A stretch of DNA of 64,000 bases. It comes from Candidatus Zhuqueibacterota bacterium. GTDB taxonomy: Bacteria > Zhuqueibacterota > Zhuqueibacteria > Zhuqueibacterales > Zhuqueibacteraceae. A program made the translations under genes and the position numbers. The DNA lies in assembly GCA_022616415.1 (NCBI GenBank), contig JAKEEU010000329.1:1-64000 (forward strand). Reading direction: 5' to 3'. The stretch's first letter is position 1. Each line of letters starts with the position of its first letter. This document shows, one piece after another, positions 10,250-19,298 of this stretch. The notes beneath the pieces are model-generated. The model was not told the DNA's origin. It was given only the letters and a program-made list of their open reading frames with translations, and ran no database searches.

Positions 10250-10894
10250 ATGCCCATCACAATTGCCATCGTCGAAGACAACCCCAATTTGCGCGTTGGG
10301 ACGTCGTACATCCTGAAAGCATCGCCCAATTACAAAGTCGTCGGCGAGTACGAAAACGCCGAAGAGCTGCTCGAAGATTTTCGCGACATCAATCCGGACG
10401 TCGTACTCATGGATATCGGGCTTCCCGGCATATCGGGCATCGAAGCGACGGCGGAGCTCAAACGCCGCAATCCGCGCGCGCAAATCGTCATGCTTTCGGT
10501 TTTCGATGATGACGAGAACGTTTTTCAAGCCATTTGCGCCGGCGCCTGCGGCTACATCGCCAAGCCGGTGATGCCCGCACAGTTGCTCGAAGCCGTCGAG
10601 CAAGCCTTCGGCGGCGCCTCGCCGATGTCGCCCAAGATCGCCCGCAAAGTGTTGGAGATTTTCAAGAAGCACATGCCGCCGCCCAAAGCGGATTACAACT
10701 TGACCGACCGCGAATTGGAAGTGCTTGATCTGCTTACGCAAGGCGACGATCACAAACAGATCGCCGAAAAGCTTTTTCTGAGCCCCTTCACCATTCGCGC
10801 CCACCTGCGCAATATTTACGACAAGCTGCACGTCCACTCCAAATCACAAGCCGTCGCCAAAGCGCTGCAAGAGCGCCTTCTGCCGAAGAAGTAA
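10250..10894 (+). CDS. NarL/FixJ-family response regulator
   Basis: A 214-residue regulator. The N-terminal receiver domain has the acidic pair E9-D10, phospho-acceptor Asp55 in VVLMDIGLPG and the conserved Lys in the YIAKPV motif. The C-terminal LuxR-type helix-turn-helix (about 148-210) carries LTDRELEVLDLL, KQIAEKLFLSPFTIRAHLRN and a closing IYDKL. ATG 10250 (MPITIAIVEDN) fits the family start better than the in-frame ATG four codons upstream. It is the only regulator beside three HisKA_3 kinases, so it is the likely shared output of all three. Its DNA targets are not visible here. Confidence 0.93.
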   Translation: MPITIAIVEDNPNLRVGTSYILKASPNYKVVGEYENAEELLEDFRDINPDVVLMDIGLPGISGIEATAELKRRNPRAQIVMLSVFDDDENVFQAICAGACGYIAKPVMPAQLLEAVEQAFGGASPMSPKIARKVLEIFKKHMPPPKADYNLTDRELEVLDLLTQGDDHKQIAEKLFLSPFTIRAHLRNIYDKLHVHSKSQAVAKALQERLLPKK

Positions 10895-11014
10895 TGCAAA
10901 TTTGCACGCATTCATGCGCTACCTCATTTGCGCTGTTTTGCGCTCTTCCCCCTTCTCCGCCCTCACTTTTTCATAGTCCATCTGTTCTATGGATTCATCC
11001 CTACGCCCTGCGTT

Positions 11015-12841
11015 TCACTTTTGCAAAATCATTTTTCGTGTCGAAATAAAATCGCCGGCCTCGAAGCGATAGAAGTATGTTCCCGAAGCCAGGCCGCGCG
11101 CATTGAAAGTGATGCGATGATAACCCGCCGCCAGCTCGCCATCTACCAACGTTCGCACCAGCTCGCCGCGCAAATTATAAATCGCCAGCCTGGCTCTGCC
11201 TGCAGTTGGCGTGGCAAAGTGAATCGCCGTGCTCGGATTACCGAAGGTTCCGCGCGCGGAAAACGGGTTGGGAAAATTCTGCGCCAAATCGAATGTGGTT
11301 GGCAAGCCCGTGCCAGCGCCATCATTGAAGACCTTGTCCTGGTCAATCGACCCGTTCTCGGCTAATGCGCGATCCGTCTCGCGCGGCACATACTTCACTG
11401 TCAAAAAATCAAGATTGCCGCTTTTCCAGCCGATGCTCGAGCCGGTCACATGAACATTGCCCGCCGCGCTAATCGCCATGTCGTACGCTATGTCCGTCGA
11501 ATCGGCCAGCGAATTAAAACGCATCAACCACTCTCTTTTTCCCGCGCTGTTATATTTGATCGTCACGTAATCATTGTCCGCGTCAGGGCCGAAATAACTG
11601 TAACCTGTGACATAGACGTTGCCGGAATCGTCAACGATCACGCGAAAGGCTTGGTCTGTGCCATTACCCAGGCTGTTATAGCGCGCGACCCACTGTTGAG
11701 CTCCGGCATTGTCGTATTTAACCGTGACGTAATCATTCGTTCCGCTGCTCTCGAAGCCACGGCCGGTGACGTAGACATTGCCGGCAGCATCAACCGTCAA
11801 ATCGCGCACCCGCTCGTCGCGATTACCCTGGCCATTATAACGAGCTACCCATTGTTCGGCACCGGCATTGTTGTATTTGATCGTCACGTAATCGAAATTG
11901 CCGTTGTTGCCGTAGCTGGTACCGGCCACGTAAACATTGCCGGCGTCGTCCAATGCAATATTATAAGAAATGTCCGACGAATCGGCTTCGGCGTTGTAAC
12001 GCGCCGTCCACTGCTTGATTCCCGCGCTATTGTATTTCACCGTGAGAAAATCATGATTCCCGGTCTTGCCGGTGCTATACCCGTTTACATAAACATTGCC
12101 GACAGCGTCGACCGATATTTCATGCGCAATATCCTCCCGATTGCCCGAGCCATTGTGGCGGGCGACCCATTGTCGCGCGCCGGTGCTGTTGTACTTTATG
12201 GTTATGAAATCGTAACCATTGATGGCGCCATAGCTGTAGCCCGTCGCGTAGACATTGCCGGCGTCGTCAACCTCGATGTCGAAAATTCCATCGTGCCAAT
12301 CCCCCGGGCCGTTATAGCGCGCAACCCATTGCCGCACCCCGGCGCTATTGTATTTGATGGCGACGCCGTCGGTATTGCCGTTGGCGCCGATGCTGCAGCC
12401 GCCGACATAAACGTTGCCGTTTTTATCGACCGCGAGGGCGTAAGCAATATCGGTCGAATCTTTCGGACCGTTGTAGCGCCTGGCCCATTTTTTAACGCCG
12501 AGGCGATCGTATTTGATCGTCAAGTAATCGGCATCCTTGTTGACGCTATATCCGGTGATATAAACATTTTCACTGTCATCGAGCGCCATGGCGTAAGCAA
12601 CGTCTCCCAAATTGGGCTGGCCATTGTAGCGGATGGCCCACGCATAGCGCATTCCGCCGGCGGCAGATTCTCGTTCCTGGCTCATTGCCGCCGCGTTTGA
12701 ATGCAGAACGTTTGGTGCTTCGGCGGCGCTGGAAATTGGCTCCGCGGTTTTGCGTGGAGAACTTGGCAAGTGAAGTTGTGGCCGGGCTTGGACCGTTGCC
12801 CCGGCCATAAGAATAGAAACAAAGAGTATCCAAGCTTTCAT
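11015..12841 (-). CDS. Secreted SBBP-repeat beta-propeller protein with C-terminal sorting domain
   Basis: A 608-residue exported protein. A signal peptide (MKAWILFVSILMAGATVQA) precedes about nine tandem repeats of roughly 48 residues with the cores W.ARYNG, D.AGNVYVTGYS and DYVTIKYN, typical of SBBP repeats forming a beta-propeller. The last 90 residues begin FDLAQNFPNPF and continue through LAIYNLRGELVRTL to GTYFYRFEAG and a basic end, the pattern of a type IX secretion (type A) sorting domain. It is therefore probably secreted or cell-surface attached. It is convergent with the response regulator and divergent from the cytochrome b gene. No enzymatic motif was seen. Confidence 0.85.
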   Translation of the reverse strand: MKAWILFVSILMAGATVQARPQLHLPSSPRKTAEPISSAAEAPNVLHSNAAAMSQERESAAGGMRYAWAIRYNGQPNLGDVAYAMALDDSENVYITGYSVNKDADYLTIKYDRLGVKKWARRYNGPKDSTDIAYALAVDKNGNVYVGGCSIGANGNTDGVAIKYNSAGVRQWVARYNGPGDWHDGIFDIEVDDAGNVYATGYSYGAINGYDFITIKYNSTGARQWVARHNGSGNREDIAHEISVDAVGNVYVNGYSTGKTGNHDFLTVKYNSAGIKQWTARYNAEADSSDISYNIALDDAGNVYVAGTSYGNNGNFDYVTIKYNNAGAEQWVARYNGQGNRDERVRDLTVDAAGNVYVTGRGFESSGTNDYVTVKYDNAGAQQWVARYNSLGNGTDQAFRVIVDDSGNVYVTGYSYFGPDADNDYVTIKYNSAGKREWLMRFNSLADSTDIAYDMAISAAGNVHVTGSSIGWKSGNLDFLTVKYVPRETDRALAENGSIDQDKVFNDGAGTGLPTTFDLAQNFPNPFSARGTFGNPSTAIHFATPTAGRARLAIYNLRGELVRTLVDGELAAGYHRITFNARGLASGTYFYRFEAGDFISTRKMILQK

Positions 12842-13070
12842 CTAATATTTCCTGTTATTGCTTCGTAGTTGTGAATTGACAGTCATAATTCCTTTAGCAA
12901 TCGCAATGCCGTGAAATATTCGCGTTTTCTCGACGCTCATGCCATGGCATTTTCTTTGCCTAATCATTGTAGCCAACCTGCATTTAAGTCCTTTGGAATT
13001 ACATTTTAGGGTCGGCATCAGGCGAGAAGACCGGGAGAGCAACGTCGTTTTGTGAAATTCACTTACAAGT

Positions 13071-13928
13071 TTGTGCAATGCCATGGCGCGGAGACCGGCT
13101 TTTCCTCACAAAAAATGGCGCGACAGCTCGGCGGGAGCGCGCGTGTTTGTAATCGCTGTAACAATTTGCGGCCTCGTTTATCTCGCGAATGTAATCTTGT
13201 CCGAGATTCGGCCCTCCAATATTTGGGGATTGTCGTATGGCACGGCCGCGGCAATTCTAATGGTTGGCGCGGCGCTGTTGGCGCTGCGGCGCCGGATGAC
13301 GAGATTCGCCTTGGCGCGCGGCCTGGGCAACGCGCGAGTCTGGCTGCAATTTCATCTTTATGGCGGCGCGCTCTTTCTGCTGCTCACGTTCATGCACAGT
13401 GGCTTTCACCAACCCCGGGGCATTCTAACCTGGTGGCTATGGTTTTTGAGCATCTATGTCATAGCCAGCGGCATTATCGGCGTGCTCTTGCAAAAATGGA
13501 TTCCCAAAATTTTGACCTCGGGTCTGGCCATCGAAGTGGTTTACGAAAGGATTCCCGAGCTGATTCGAGAGCTCAGAGACAAAGCGAATGCGCTCGCGCA
13601 GACCTGCGCCGGGCCGGTAAAAGATTTTTATAAAAACAACGTTGCTCTCGCCTTGGCGGCGCCGCAGCCGCGTTTGATTTATTGCCTCGACATCACCGGC
13701 GGCATCCAATCGCGGCTCCGGCAGTTTGAATACGTCCGGCGCTTGCTGGCTGCAGACGAAAAGGAAAAGCTCAACAAGCTCGAAGCTTTCTATAAAACCA
13801 AGCTGGAGATCGACGCGCACTACACGCTGCAGCGAATCTTGCGCTGGTGGCTTTACACGCACGTGCCGGTATCGCTGGTTTTGCTGGTTTTGCTCGCGCT
13901 GCACTTGTTCGCGGTGCTTTATTATTAG
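13071..13928 (+). CDS. Diheme cytochrome b-like membrane protein
   Basis: A 285-residue integral membrane protein with helices at about 24-44, 53-72, 93-113, 120-141 and 264-285. Helix 3 carries His95 and His109, and the last helix carries His264 and His278. Both pairs are 14 residues apart, the spacing by which two helices bind two b hemes in cytochrome b proteins. A soluble segment (about 145-250) lies between. The match is to cytochrome b/ferric-reductase-type anchors, not to a named family. It opens the cytochrome locus and is the obvious candidate to exchange electrons with quinone. ATG 13071 or 13083 may be the start; neither has a strong ribosome site. Confidence 0.72.
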   Translation: MCNAMARRPAFPHKKWRDSSAGARVFVIAVTICGLVYLANVILSEIRPSNIWGLSYGTAAAILMVGAALLALRRRMTRFALARGLGNARVWLQFHLYGGALFLLLTFMHSGFHQPRGILTWWLWFLSIYVIASGIIGVLLQKWIPKILTSGLAIEVVYERIPELIRELRDKANALAQTCAGPVKDFYKNNVALALAAPQPRLIYCLDITGGIQSRLRQFEYVRRLLAADEKEKLNKLEAFYKTKLEIDAHYTLQRILRWWLYTHVPVSLVLLVLLALHLFAVLYY

Positions 13929-13979
13929 TCAAGGTAGAAATCATGTCATTAAGTTAAGACGAATGCCGTCGAATATTTT

Positions 13980-14196
13980 GTCCCAAAGGGACAACGTGAA
14001 AATAGCCCAGAGATTTATCTCTGGGAAAAATGATTTATAAACGCCTCGAGAGTCCCGAAGGGACGGATGAAAACGATATATTGGCGGTATCACAATCGTT
14101 GGTTTTCAATCGTCCCTTGCGGGACTTGGAGGTGGTAAATTTGTTTCATTTCCCAACAATAAATTGTTGGGCTATTGTCGTTTGTCCCTTCGGGAC
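13980..14196. repeat. Cluster of short GTCCC...GGGAC palindromes
   Basis: Six small hairpins lie within 217 bp between the cytochrome b and decaheme genes. Four are GTCCC-N-GGGAC (13980-13992, 14052-14064, 14112-14125, 14184-14196) with 3-4-base loops. Two are longer: CCCAGAGAT...ATCTCTGGG (14006-14025) and CCCAACAAT...ATTGTTGGG (14152-14171). This resembles a REP-like repetitive extragenic cluster. No gene is supported here. Confidence 0.75.
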
Positions 14197-14253
14197 ACAA
14201 TAAGCGACAAGCTTTAGCTTAACTTAGTGACACGAAAGGTAGAAACCTTTAAA

Positions 14254-14311
14254 CCACGGATGAATTAAGACCAACGGATGTTTTATCCGCTGATCTTAAT
14301 TCATCCGTTGG
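14254..14311. repeat. Word-repeat palindrome (CCAACGGAT family), copy A
   Basis: An imperfect inverted repeat with two arms of about 26 bp and a loop GTTTT. Each arm contains the word CCAACGGAT (or a near form) at its outer and inner end, with GAATTAAGA between. It ends 25 bp before the decaheme cytochrome start. Copies B (23083), C (28133) and D (48579) share the word but have different arm interiors. Confidence 0.8.
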
Positions 14312-14336
14312 AGATCGCTTCTTAAAAAGTCTGTTG

Positions 14337-15983
14337 ATGGCTAAAAACGAAAATAGCACAAAAAAGAAAGGCACCTTCAGCGACCTGCGGCTGGCAGTCG
14401 CGCGCAAATATATTTTTCCGGACCCGCGGCGCGCCATGATGGCGGCCGGCGGCTTGGCTGGTTTGGCGATATTGGCTTATTACGTGATCGATTTTCACTT
14501 TCTCAAGAGCAACCTTGCCGCCAGCGGGCCGCTCTCTTCGTTTCACGCCAATTTTGAAAAAGACTGCGCCGCCTGCCATCAGCAATTCGACGCCGCGACG
14601 AATGCGAAATGCTCGGTTTGCCACGAGAAAACCGGCGACGAGGTCGGCGTCTACACCTTTGCCGGCCATTATATTTATCGCTCCGGTGACGCGCGCCGGA
14701 TAAAAGACGGCGGGAATAAGTATTCGGCCAAAGAAGAGAATTGCGCGGTTTGCCATCAGGAGCATTTGGGCCGCGCCGCGGCGATCACCAAGGTGTCGGA
14801 CGCGCAATGTATTTCGTGCCACGTCTACGGCTCGTTCAACAAAAATCATCCACAGTTTCAATTTGCCGCCCAGAAGATTGCCGACGATACGACGCTGGCG
14901 TTTACGCACATTCGGCACGTCAAGGAAGTGGTGAAACGGGAAAAATTGGCGGACATCGAGAGGGCCTGTTTATACTGCCACAATCCGCAGCCGGATGGCC
15001 AGCGTTTCGCCGCAATCGATTTTGACACGCACTGCAGCGCCTGTCATTTGACCGCAAGCATCGCCACGCCGGCCTTGAAAATGAAAAGCGCCGATGATCC
15101 CCTGACTCCGGGCGTGGAAACGCTCGAGGCGATGCGGCGAAGAGGCGGACCCGGCATGGCGTGGGCTTCCAATTCCAATCCAAACGAATTTCAAATCAAG
15201 CCCGGCAACCGCTTGATAAAGTCGCCGGTGCGCCACCAAGATCCGTGGATTTTGGAGAATTTGAAAATGCTCCGGCGCGCGCTCCATCCGAGCAACAATC
15301 TCGAGCTGGCCGATTTGCTGAAAGCTTCCGGAAAAAATCCGGCGCAAAATGGGGCCATGGTCTCGGCAGCCGTTTACCAGGAGGCGCTTCAAGCTTTGGA
15401 GAATTACGCCGCCGGGCTGCGCGGCAGGCCGGAGCCGGAAGTGCAGAAGGATTTAATCAAAATTGACTCGCTGCTAAAAGTCACGCGCAACCGGCTGCGC
15501 CGCCAAACAAATTTGATCCCGAACGGCAAGCCCGCCCTGCCAAGCGCTCTAGGCGGGCCAGGGTTTTTATTGCCGCCCAATTCAGTGAATCCGAATCTGG
15601 CGCCGGATCAAGTCACCAGCATGAATGAGTTGGCCGAGTCGTTGACCCAGCCGTGCCGGGAGTGCCACACCGTTGCCAACGCGAGCATTGTGCGGGTGCA
15701 GAAAGACCAGCAGATTTTACGCCGCGCGCAATTCAACCATCGGGCGCACATCGTGCAACGCCGCTGCTTGGAATGCCATACGGAGATTCCGATTATTGCC
15801 CAAGCCGGCGTCGCGAAGGTGGTGCCGGCGTCGCTGGATCGCGCCGCCATTCAAAATATTCCGGGCATTGAAAATTGCCGCGTCTGCCACAATGCAAATG
15901 AAACCTCGAATCGCTGCGTGACGTGCCATTATTTTCATCCGAACAAGACCAATCGTTCGAACATGCTGCTGTATTTGGATTGA
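14337..15983 (+). CDS. Decaheme c-type cytochrome, membrane-anchored
   Basis: A 548-residue protein with an N-terminal cytoplasmic segment, one transmembrane anchor (about 36-58) and a periplasmic part carrying ten CXXCH heme sites: CAACH, CSVCH, CAVCH, CISCH, CLYCH and CSACH in the first half, then CRECH, CLECH, CRVCH and CVTCH near the C-terminus. A heme-free region of about 170 residues separates the two groups. Many additional histidines could supply distal ligands. ATG 14337 is chosen over TTG 14334. A palindromic GC piece (15531-15563) encodes the Ala/Gly/Pro-rich stretch around residue 400. It probably passes electrons between the cytochrome b and later carriers. It stops four bases before the FHA gene. 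Confidence 0.85.
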   Translation: MAKNENSTKKKGTFSDLRLAVARKYIFPDPRRAMMAAGGLAGLAILAYYVIDFHFLKSNLAASGPLSSFHANFEKDCAACHQQFDAATNAKCSVCHEKTGDEVGVYTFAGHYIYRSGDARRIKDGGNKYSAKEENCAVCHQEHLGRAAAITKVSDAQCISCHVYGSFNKNHPQFQFAAQKIADDTTLAFTHIRHVKEVVKREKLADIERACLYCHNPQPDGQRFAAIDFDTHCSACHLTASIATPALKMKSADDPLTPGVETLEAMRRRGGPGMAWASNSNPNEFQIKPGNRLIKSPVRHQDPWILENLKMLRRALHPSNNLELADLLKASGKNPAQNGAMVSAAVYQEALQALENYAAGLRGRPEPEVQKDLIKIDSLLKVTRNRLRRQTNLIPNGKPALPSALGGPGFLLPPNSVNPNLAPDQVTSMNELAESLTQPCRECHTVANASIVRVQKDQQILRRAQFNHRAHIVQRRCLECHTEIPIIAQAGVAKVVPASLDRAAIQNIPGIENCRVCHNANETSNRCVTCHYFHPNKTNRSNMLLYLD

Positions 15984-15987
15984 GAAA

Positions 15988-16857
15988 ATGAAAGCCAGAC
16001 TGTTTTGCACCACCGGTTTTTTCGCCGGCTCGAATTTCGAGTTTGCGCAAGAAGCGACTATCGGCAAGAAAAAGGAAAACGCCATCGTGCTCGATCAGCC
16101 GGTGATCTCCGGCCGGCACGCCCGGATTTTTTTTGACGCGGCCGAAGGCTGTTATTGCTTGGAAGACGTGGGCAGCCGCAATGGCACCAAATTGGACGGC
16201 GTGCGCGTCACCCAAAAAGAGAAATTGGGCGATTTGCACATCATCACGTTTGCGCAAAAGTTCGACTTTATTTTTCAGATCGTCGATGGCCACGGGCGCG
16301 CGACCAAAAGCCGTCAAAAGACCGGCGGTAAGCCGCAGCCGCCTCGGAGCGGAAACCGGACGTTCGTTGGGCCGATCGACCTCGGCGACGGGACCGACGA
16401 CCTTGATCCCGGCCCGGCGCCCAGGAATGAAAAAACGATGATCGAGGGCGCGGCGAAATCGAAACCGTCGCCGCGAATGCCCAACAGTGTGGCGAACGAC
16501 CTCTATAAAACCGTTGTGGAATCTGTGGCGCCGCGCAAAAAAACGCCGCCGCCCGTTCCCCCTGATTTTATTTTGGAAATCAAGCCTTCTGCCCAAGGCG
16601 GCCCAGCCTTTTCGCTCAAACCCGGTGAAAACCTCATCGGCCGGTCGCCGGAATGTGAGATCATCATCAACGATCCTTCCATCTCGCGCCGGCATGCCGC
16701 ACTCACCGTTCAATCCGGCCGGGTCTTCTTGAAAGACCTCGGCAGCAAGAACCACACGTTTGTTGACAAGCAAGCAGTCGGCACCGAGATGGAAATTCTA
16801 TCTGGCACGTGCCTGAGTTTCGGCAAAGTGGAAGCACAGTTGATTCGGAAGGTGTAG
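15988..16857 (+). CDS. Double FHA-domain protein
   Basis: A 289-residue soluble protein with two forkhead-associated domains. The N-terminal one (about 1-100) contains ATIGKKKEN, the SGRHA core and GSRNGTKL. The C-terminal one (about 190-289) contains NLIGRSPEC, SISRRHA and GSKNHTFV. A charged, Pro-rich linker of about 85 residues joins them. FHA domains bind phosphothreonine peptides, so it probably works as an adaptor that recruits phosphorylated partners. No catalytic domain is present. It starts four bases after the decaheme cytochrome, so the two are almost certainly co-transcribed, and the next gene also carries two FHA domains. Confidence 0.9.
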   Translation: MKARLFCTTGFFAGSNFEFAQEATIGKKKENAIVLDQPVISGRHARIFFDAAEGCYCLEDVGSRNGTKLDGVRVTQKEKLGDLHIITFAQKFDFIFQIVDGHGRATKSRQKTGGKPQPPRSGNRTFVGPIDLGDGTDDLDPGPAPRNEKTMIEGAAKSKPSPRMPNSVANDLYKTVVESVAPRKKTPPPVPPDFILEIKPSAQGGPAFSLKPGENLIGRSPECEIIINDPSISRRHAALTVQSGRVFLKDLGSKNHTFVDKQAVGTEMEILSGTCLSFGKVEAQLIRKV

Positions 16858-16914
16858 AGCGAGAAGCGTAAAGCGTCACGCTGCGCCTAACGCTCCACGC
16901 TCTTCGCTCTACGC
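16853..16914. repeat. Word-repeat palindrome (GAAGCGT/GAGCG words)
   Basis: An inverted repeat whose left arm (GTAGAGCGA then AAGCGT twice) pairs with a right arm ending CTTCGCTCTAC. It occupies the whole gap between the double-FHA gene and the flavoprotein gene, and the stop codon of the FHA gene (TAG 16855-16857) lies inside its left arm. Confidence 0.7.
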
Positions 16915-16928
16915 AATTAAGGTATCCC

Positions 16929-19298
16929 ATGAGCTTGAACCCTGAAATACAACCCGACGGGACGTTCGTTCTGAAGCAGCCGGTGCGATTACCGGAGATT
17001 CTGGACATGCTCATCGTCGGCGGCGGTCCGGCCGGCACGGCGGCGGCGTTCCGCGCCAAGGAATTGGGACTCGCGGCATTGGTGATCGATTTCGATGACG
17101 TGATGAAGCGCATTCGGGATTACGCGAAAGACAAACTGATTCTGCCCGACTACGGCGGCGGCGATCAAATGCCGTTTCCCAAAGGCGATGGCCTGATCTC
17201 ATTGCTGCACTTTGCGCCGATTGACAAAGACGACATGTGCCAACAGTGGAAGAGTTTCTATCGCGACCAAAATATTCCCGCGCAAGTCGGCGTGGAGCTG
17301 CTCGGCCTGCAGCGGCGCGATGGCAGCATCTGGCAAGCGCGCGCCTTCAATCATCACACGAAATCCGAGCAAGTTTATTCCGCCAAGCACGTGCTCATCG
17401 CTATTGGCCGCGGGGTGCCGCGGCGTTTCGATATTCCGGGAAACACCGAAGGCATCGCTTATCGCCTTTCCGATCCGGCGCGTTACGTCGGCGCACCGGT
17501 TTTGGTGATCGGCGGCGGCACCTCGGCAGCCGAAGCGGTGATCGCGGTGTCACACGCCAAAATCAAAGCGAACGATGCGACCGCGGTGTATTGGTCTTAT
17601 CGCGGCGATAAGTTGCCCAAAGTTTCCAAAGCACTAGCCGAAGCTTTCTTCGAGGCGTATATGGGCAACGGCAATATTCGCCATTACCCCTACAGCGAGC
17701 CGGTGACGATTTTGGCGGCCGATGATAAAAAGGAATATCTTTCTTTGCGCACGGACCGCCGCCAGCTCGCCGGCCGGCCGAGCGAGACGGCGCACCTCGA
17801 GTTCGCCAAAGAGTTTTGCATTGCGTGCATCGGCGAAGACGTTCCCGCTTCATTGTTGAGCACGCTGGGAATCAACATGGTGACGGGCGGCCCGGGCAAC
17901 AAAAAACGCTTCGTGGTGACGCCGCTGCTCGAAACGCAACAGCCCAATCTCTATCTCCTCGGCGATATTTTGAGCCCGGCGTATTTGGAGACTGCCGATT
18001 TCAATGCCGATCCGGCCACATTTCAGGAGATCAGGCGGCGCGGCAACATCAAAGCGGCGTTGCGCGACGGCGTGCTCGTGGCCGAAGCCGTTGCACAAAA
18101 GCTTGCCGGCAAAAAAATCATTCGTGTCGATCTCGACGTTGAAGAAGCGCGCGCCAAGCCGGCAGCGGGCGCGTTCGCCGGCGCGAAGACTTCCATCGTT
18201 GAAAGCGATGGCCCTCCCCGGGAGAGTTTTGCCGCGGCGCGCGCGCCGGACGAGCATCAGGCTTATCTCATCCGTGTGATCACCGGCAATGTGGAAGCCG
18301 AGGAATTTCAAGTTGCGAAAAACGGCCTCACGACGATTGGCCGCAAAGATTGCGACCTCAGTTTTCCCGAAGATCTGCTGTTGTCCGGCCGGCACGCTTC
18401 GATTACGCACGGCCCCGAGGGCTGCTTTCTCCGCGATGACGGCAGCACCAATGGCGTCTTCCTGAAGCTCAAGGAAGCACAACCGATCGAAGCCACGCAT
18501 GGCCGGATCATCCGCCTCGGCCAGCAGCTTTTGCTGTTTGAAATGGAAAACGGCAGCCACGCTTTCATTCATATCGATCAAACCGGCAAGCCGGTGAAAC
18601 GCTACGAGCTGACGGCGAAGACGATCGTGCTCGGCCGGCAAGCGCCCGACATCAATTTGGATCCGGAAGATTTGACGCTTTCGCGCCGCCATTTGTCGAT
18701 TACGCTGAAGGAGCGCCGCGTCTGGATCAAAGATTTGGGCAGCGCCAACGGTAGTTATCTCAAGGTCAAAAACATGGCGCCGCTCATGCCGGGTGACCAG
18801 TTCCGCGTTGGCCAGCAAATTTTCAAATTCAGCCTGAAGGAAGAAAACGCGCGCCGGAACGTGGTGTTCAATACGGAAATCAAACCCGTTCCACCCTCAA
18901 CGAAACGGCGCTTCACACCGGAGCCGATGGCGCGGCCAGCGCCACCACTGCAACGCCGCGAGGCCCAGGAGCCGGCATCGTCTTTCGGACCGGCAAAACC
19001 GGAAGGGAGGGTGGTTGTCTTTAAAAATTTCGGCAAAAGCTGCGCTTTCACGTCGGGACAAACGCTTTGCGAAATCGCCGAGCGCCACGGCTTGAAGCTC
19101 AAAGCCGATTGCCGCATCGGCAGTTGCGGCATCGATCCGATTCGCATCGTCTCCGGCCAGGAAAATATGAATCCGGTCGGCGACGAGGAGCAGGGCACGC
19201 TCGAAGACATCAACAAGCTGGAGCCGGGGAAATATCGCCTCGCGTGCATGGCGAAACCGCAGGGGCCGGTGGTGGTGGAGATTTTAGCTGTAGAATAA
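16929..19298 (+). CDS. FAD/NAD(P)-binding oxidoreductase fused to two FHA domains and a ferredoxin-like domain
   Basis: A 789-residue fusion. Residues 1-400 are a thioredoxin-reductase-like flavoprotein: GGGPAGTAA at 31-39 for FAD, IGGGTSAAEA near 193 for NAD(P), and a GD motif (LYLLGDIL) closing the FAD site. No CXXC redox pair is seen, so it resembles NAD(P)H:ferredoxin or YpdA-like reductases more than thioredoxin reductase. FHA domains follow at about 445-545 (TIGRKDC, SGRHAS, GSTNGVF) and 548-655 (VLGRQAP, SRRHLS, GSANGSY). The last 95 residues resemble a 2Fe-2S ferredoxin, DCRIGSCGIDP ... RLACM, with Asp where the third cluster Cys normally sits. It probably shuttles electrons between NAD(P)H and the locus under phospho-dependent docking. 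Confidence 0.85.
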   Translation: MSLNPEIQPDGTFVLKQPVRLPEILDMLIVGGGPAGTAAAFRAKELGLAALVIDFDDVMKRIRDYAKDKLILPDYGGGDQMPFPKGDGLISLLHFAPIDKDDMCQQWKSFYRDQNIPAQVGVELLGLQRRDGSIWQARAFNHHTKSEQVYSAKHVLIAIGRGVPRRFDIPGNTEGIAYRLSDPARYVGAPVLVIGGGTSAAEAVIAVSHAKIKANDATAVYWSYRGDKLPKVSKALAEAFFEAYMGNGNIRHYPYSEPVTILAADDKKEYLSLRTDRRQLAGRPSETAHLEFAKEFCIACIGEDVPASLLSTLGINMVTGGPGNKKRFVVTPLLETQQPNLYLLGDILSPAYLETADFNADPATFQEIRRRGNIKAALRDGVLVAEAVAQKLAGKKIIRVDLDVEEARAKPAAGAFAGAKTSIVESDGPPRESFAAARAPDEHQAYLIRVITGNVEAEEFQVAKNGLTTIGRKDCDLSFPEDLLLSGRHASITHGPEGCFLRDDGSTNGVFLKLKEAQPIEATHGRIIRLGQQLLLFEMENGSHAFIHIDQTGKPVKRYELTAKTIVLGRQAPDINLDPEDLTLSRRHLSITLKERRVWIKDLGSANGSYLKVKNMAPLMPGDQFRVGQQIFKFSLKEENARRNVVFNTEIKPVPPSTKRRFTPEPMARPAPPLQRREAQEPASSFGPAKPEGRVVVFKNFGKSCAFTSGQTLCEIAERHGLKLKADCRIGSCGIDPIRIVSGQENMNPVGDEEQGTLEDINKLEPGKYRLACMAKPQGPVVVEILAVE

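Noticed and set aside
13980-14196. CRISPR array
   Set aside because: The repeats are short hairpins with different sequences and irregular spacing, and there are no cas genes.
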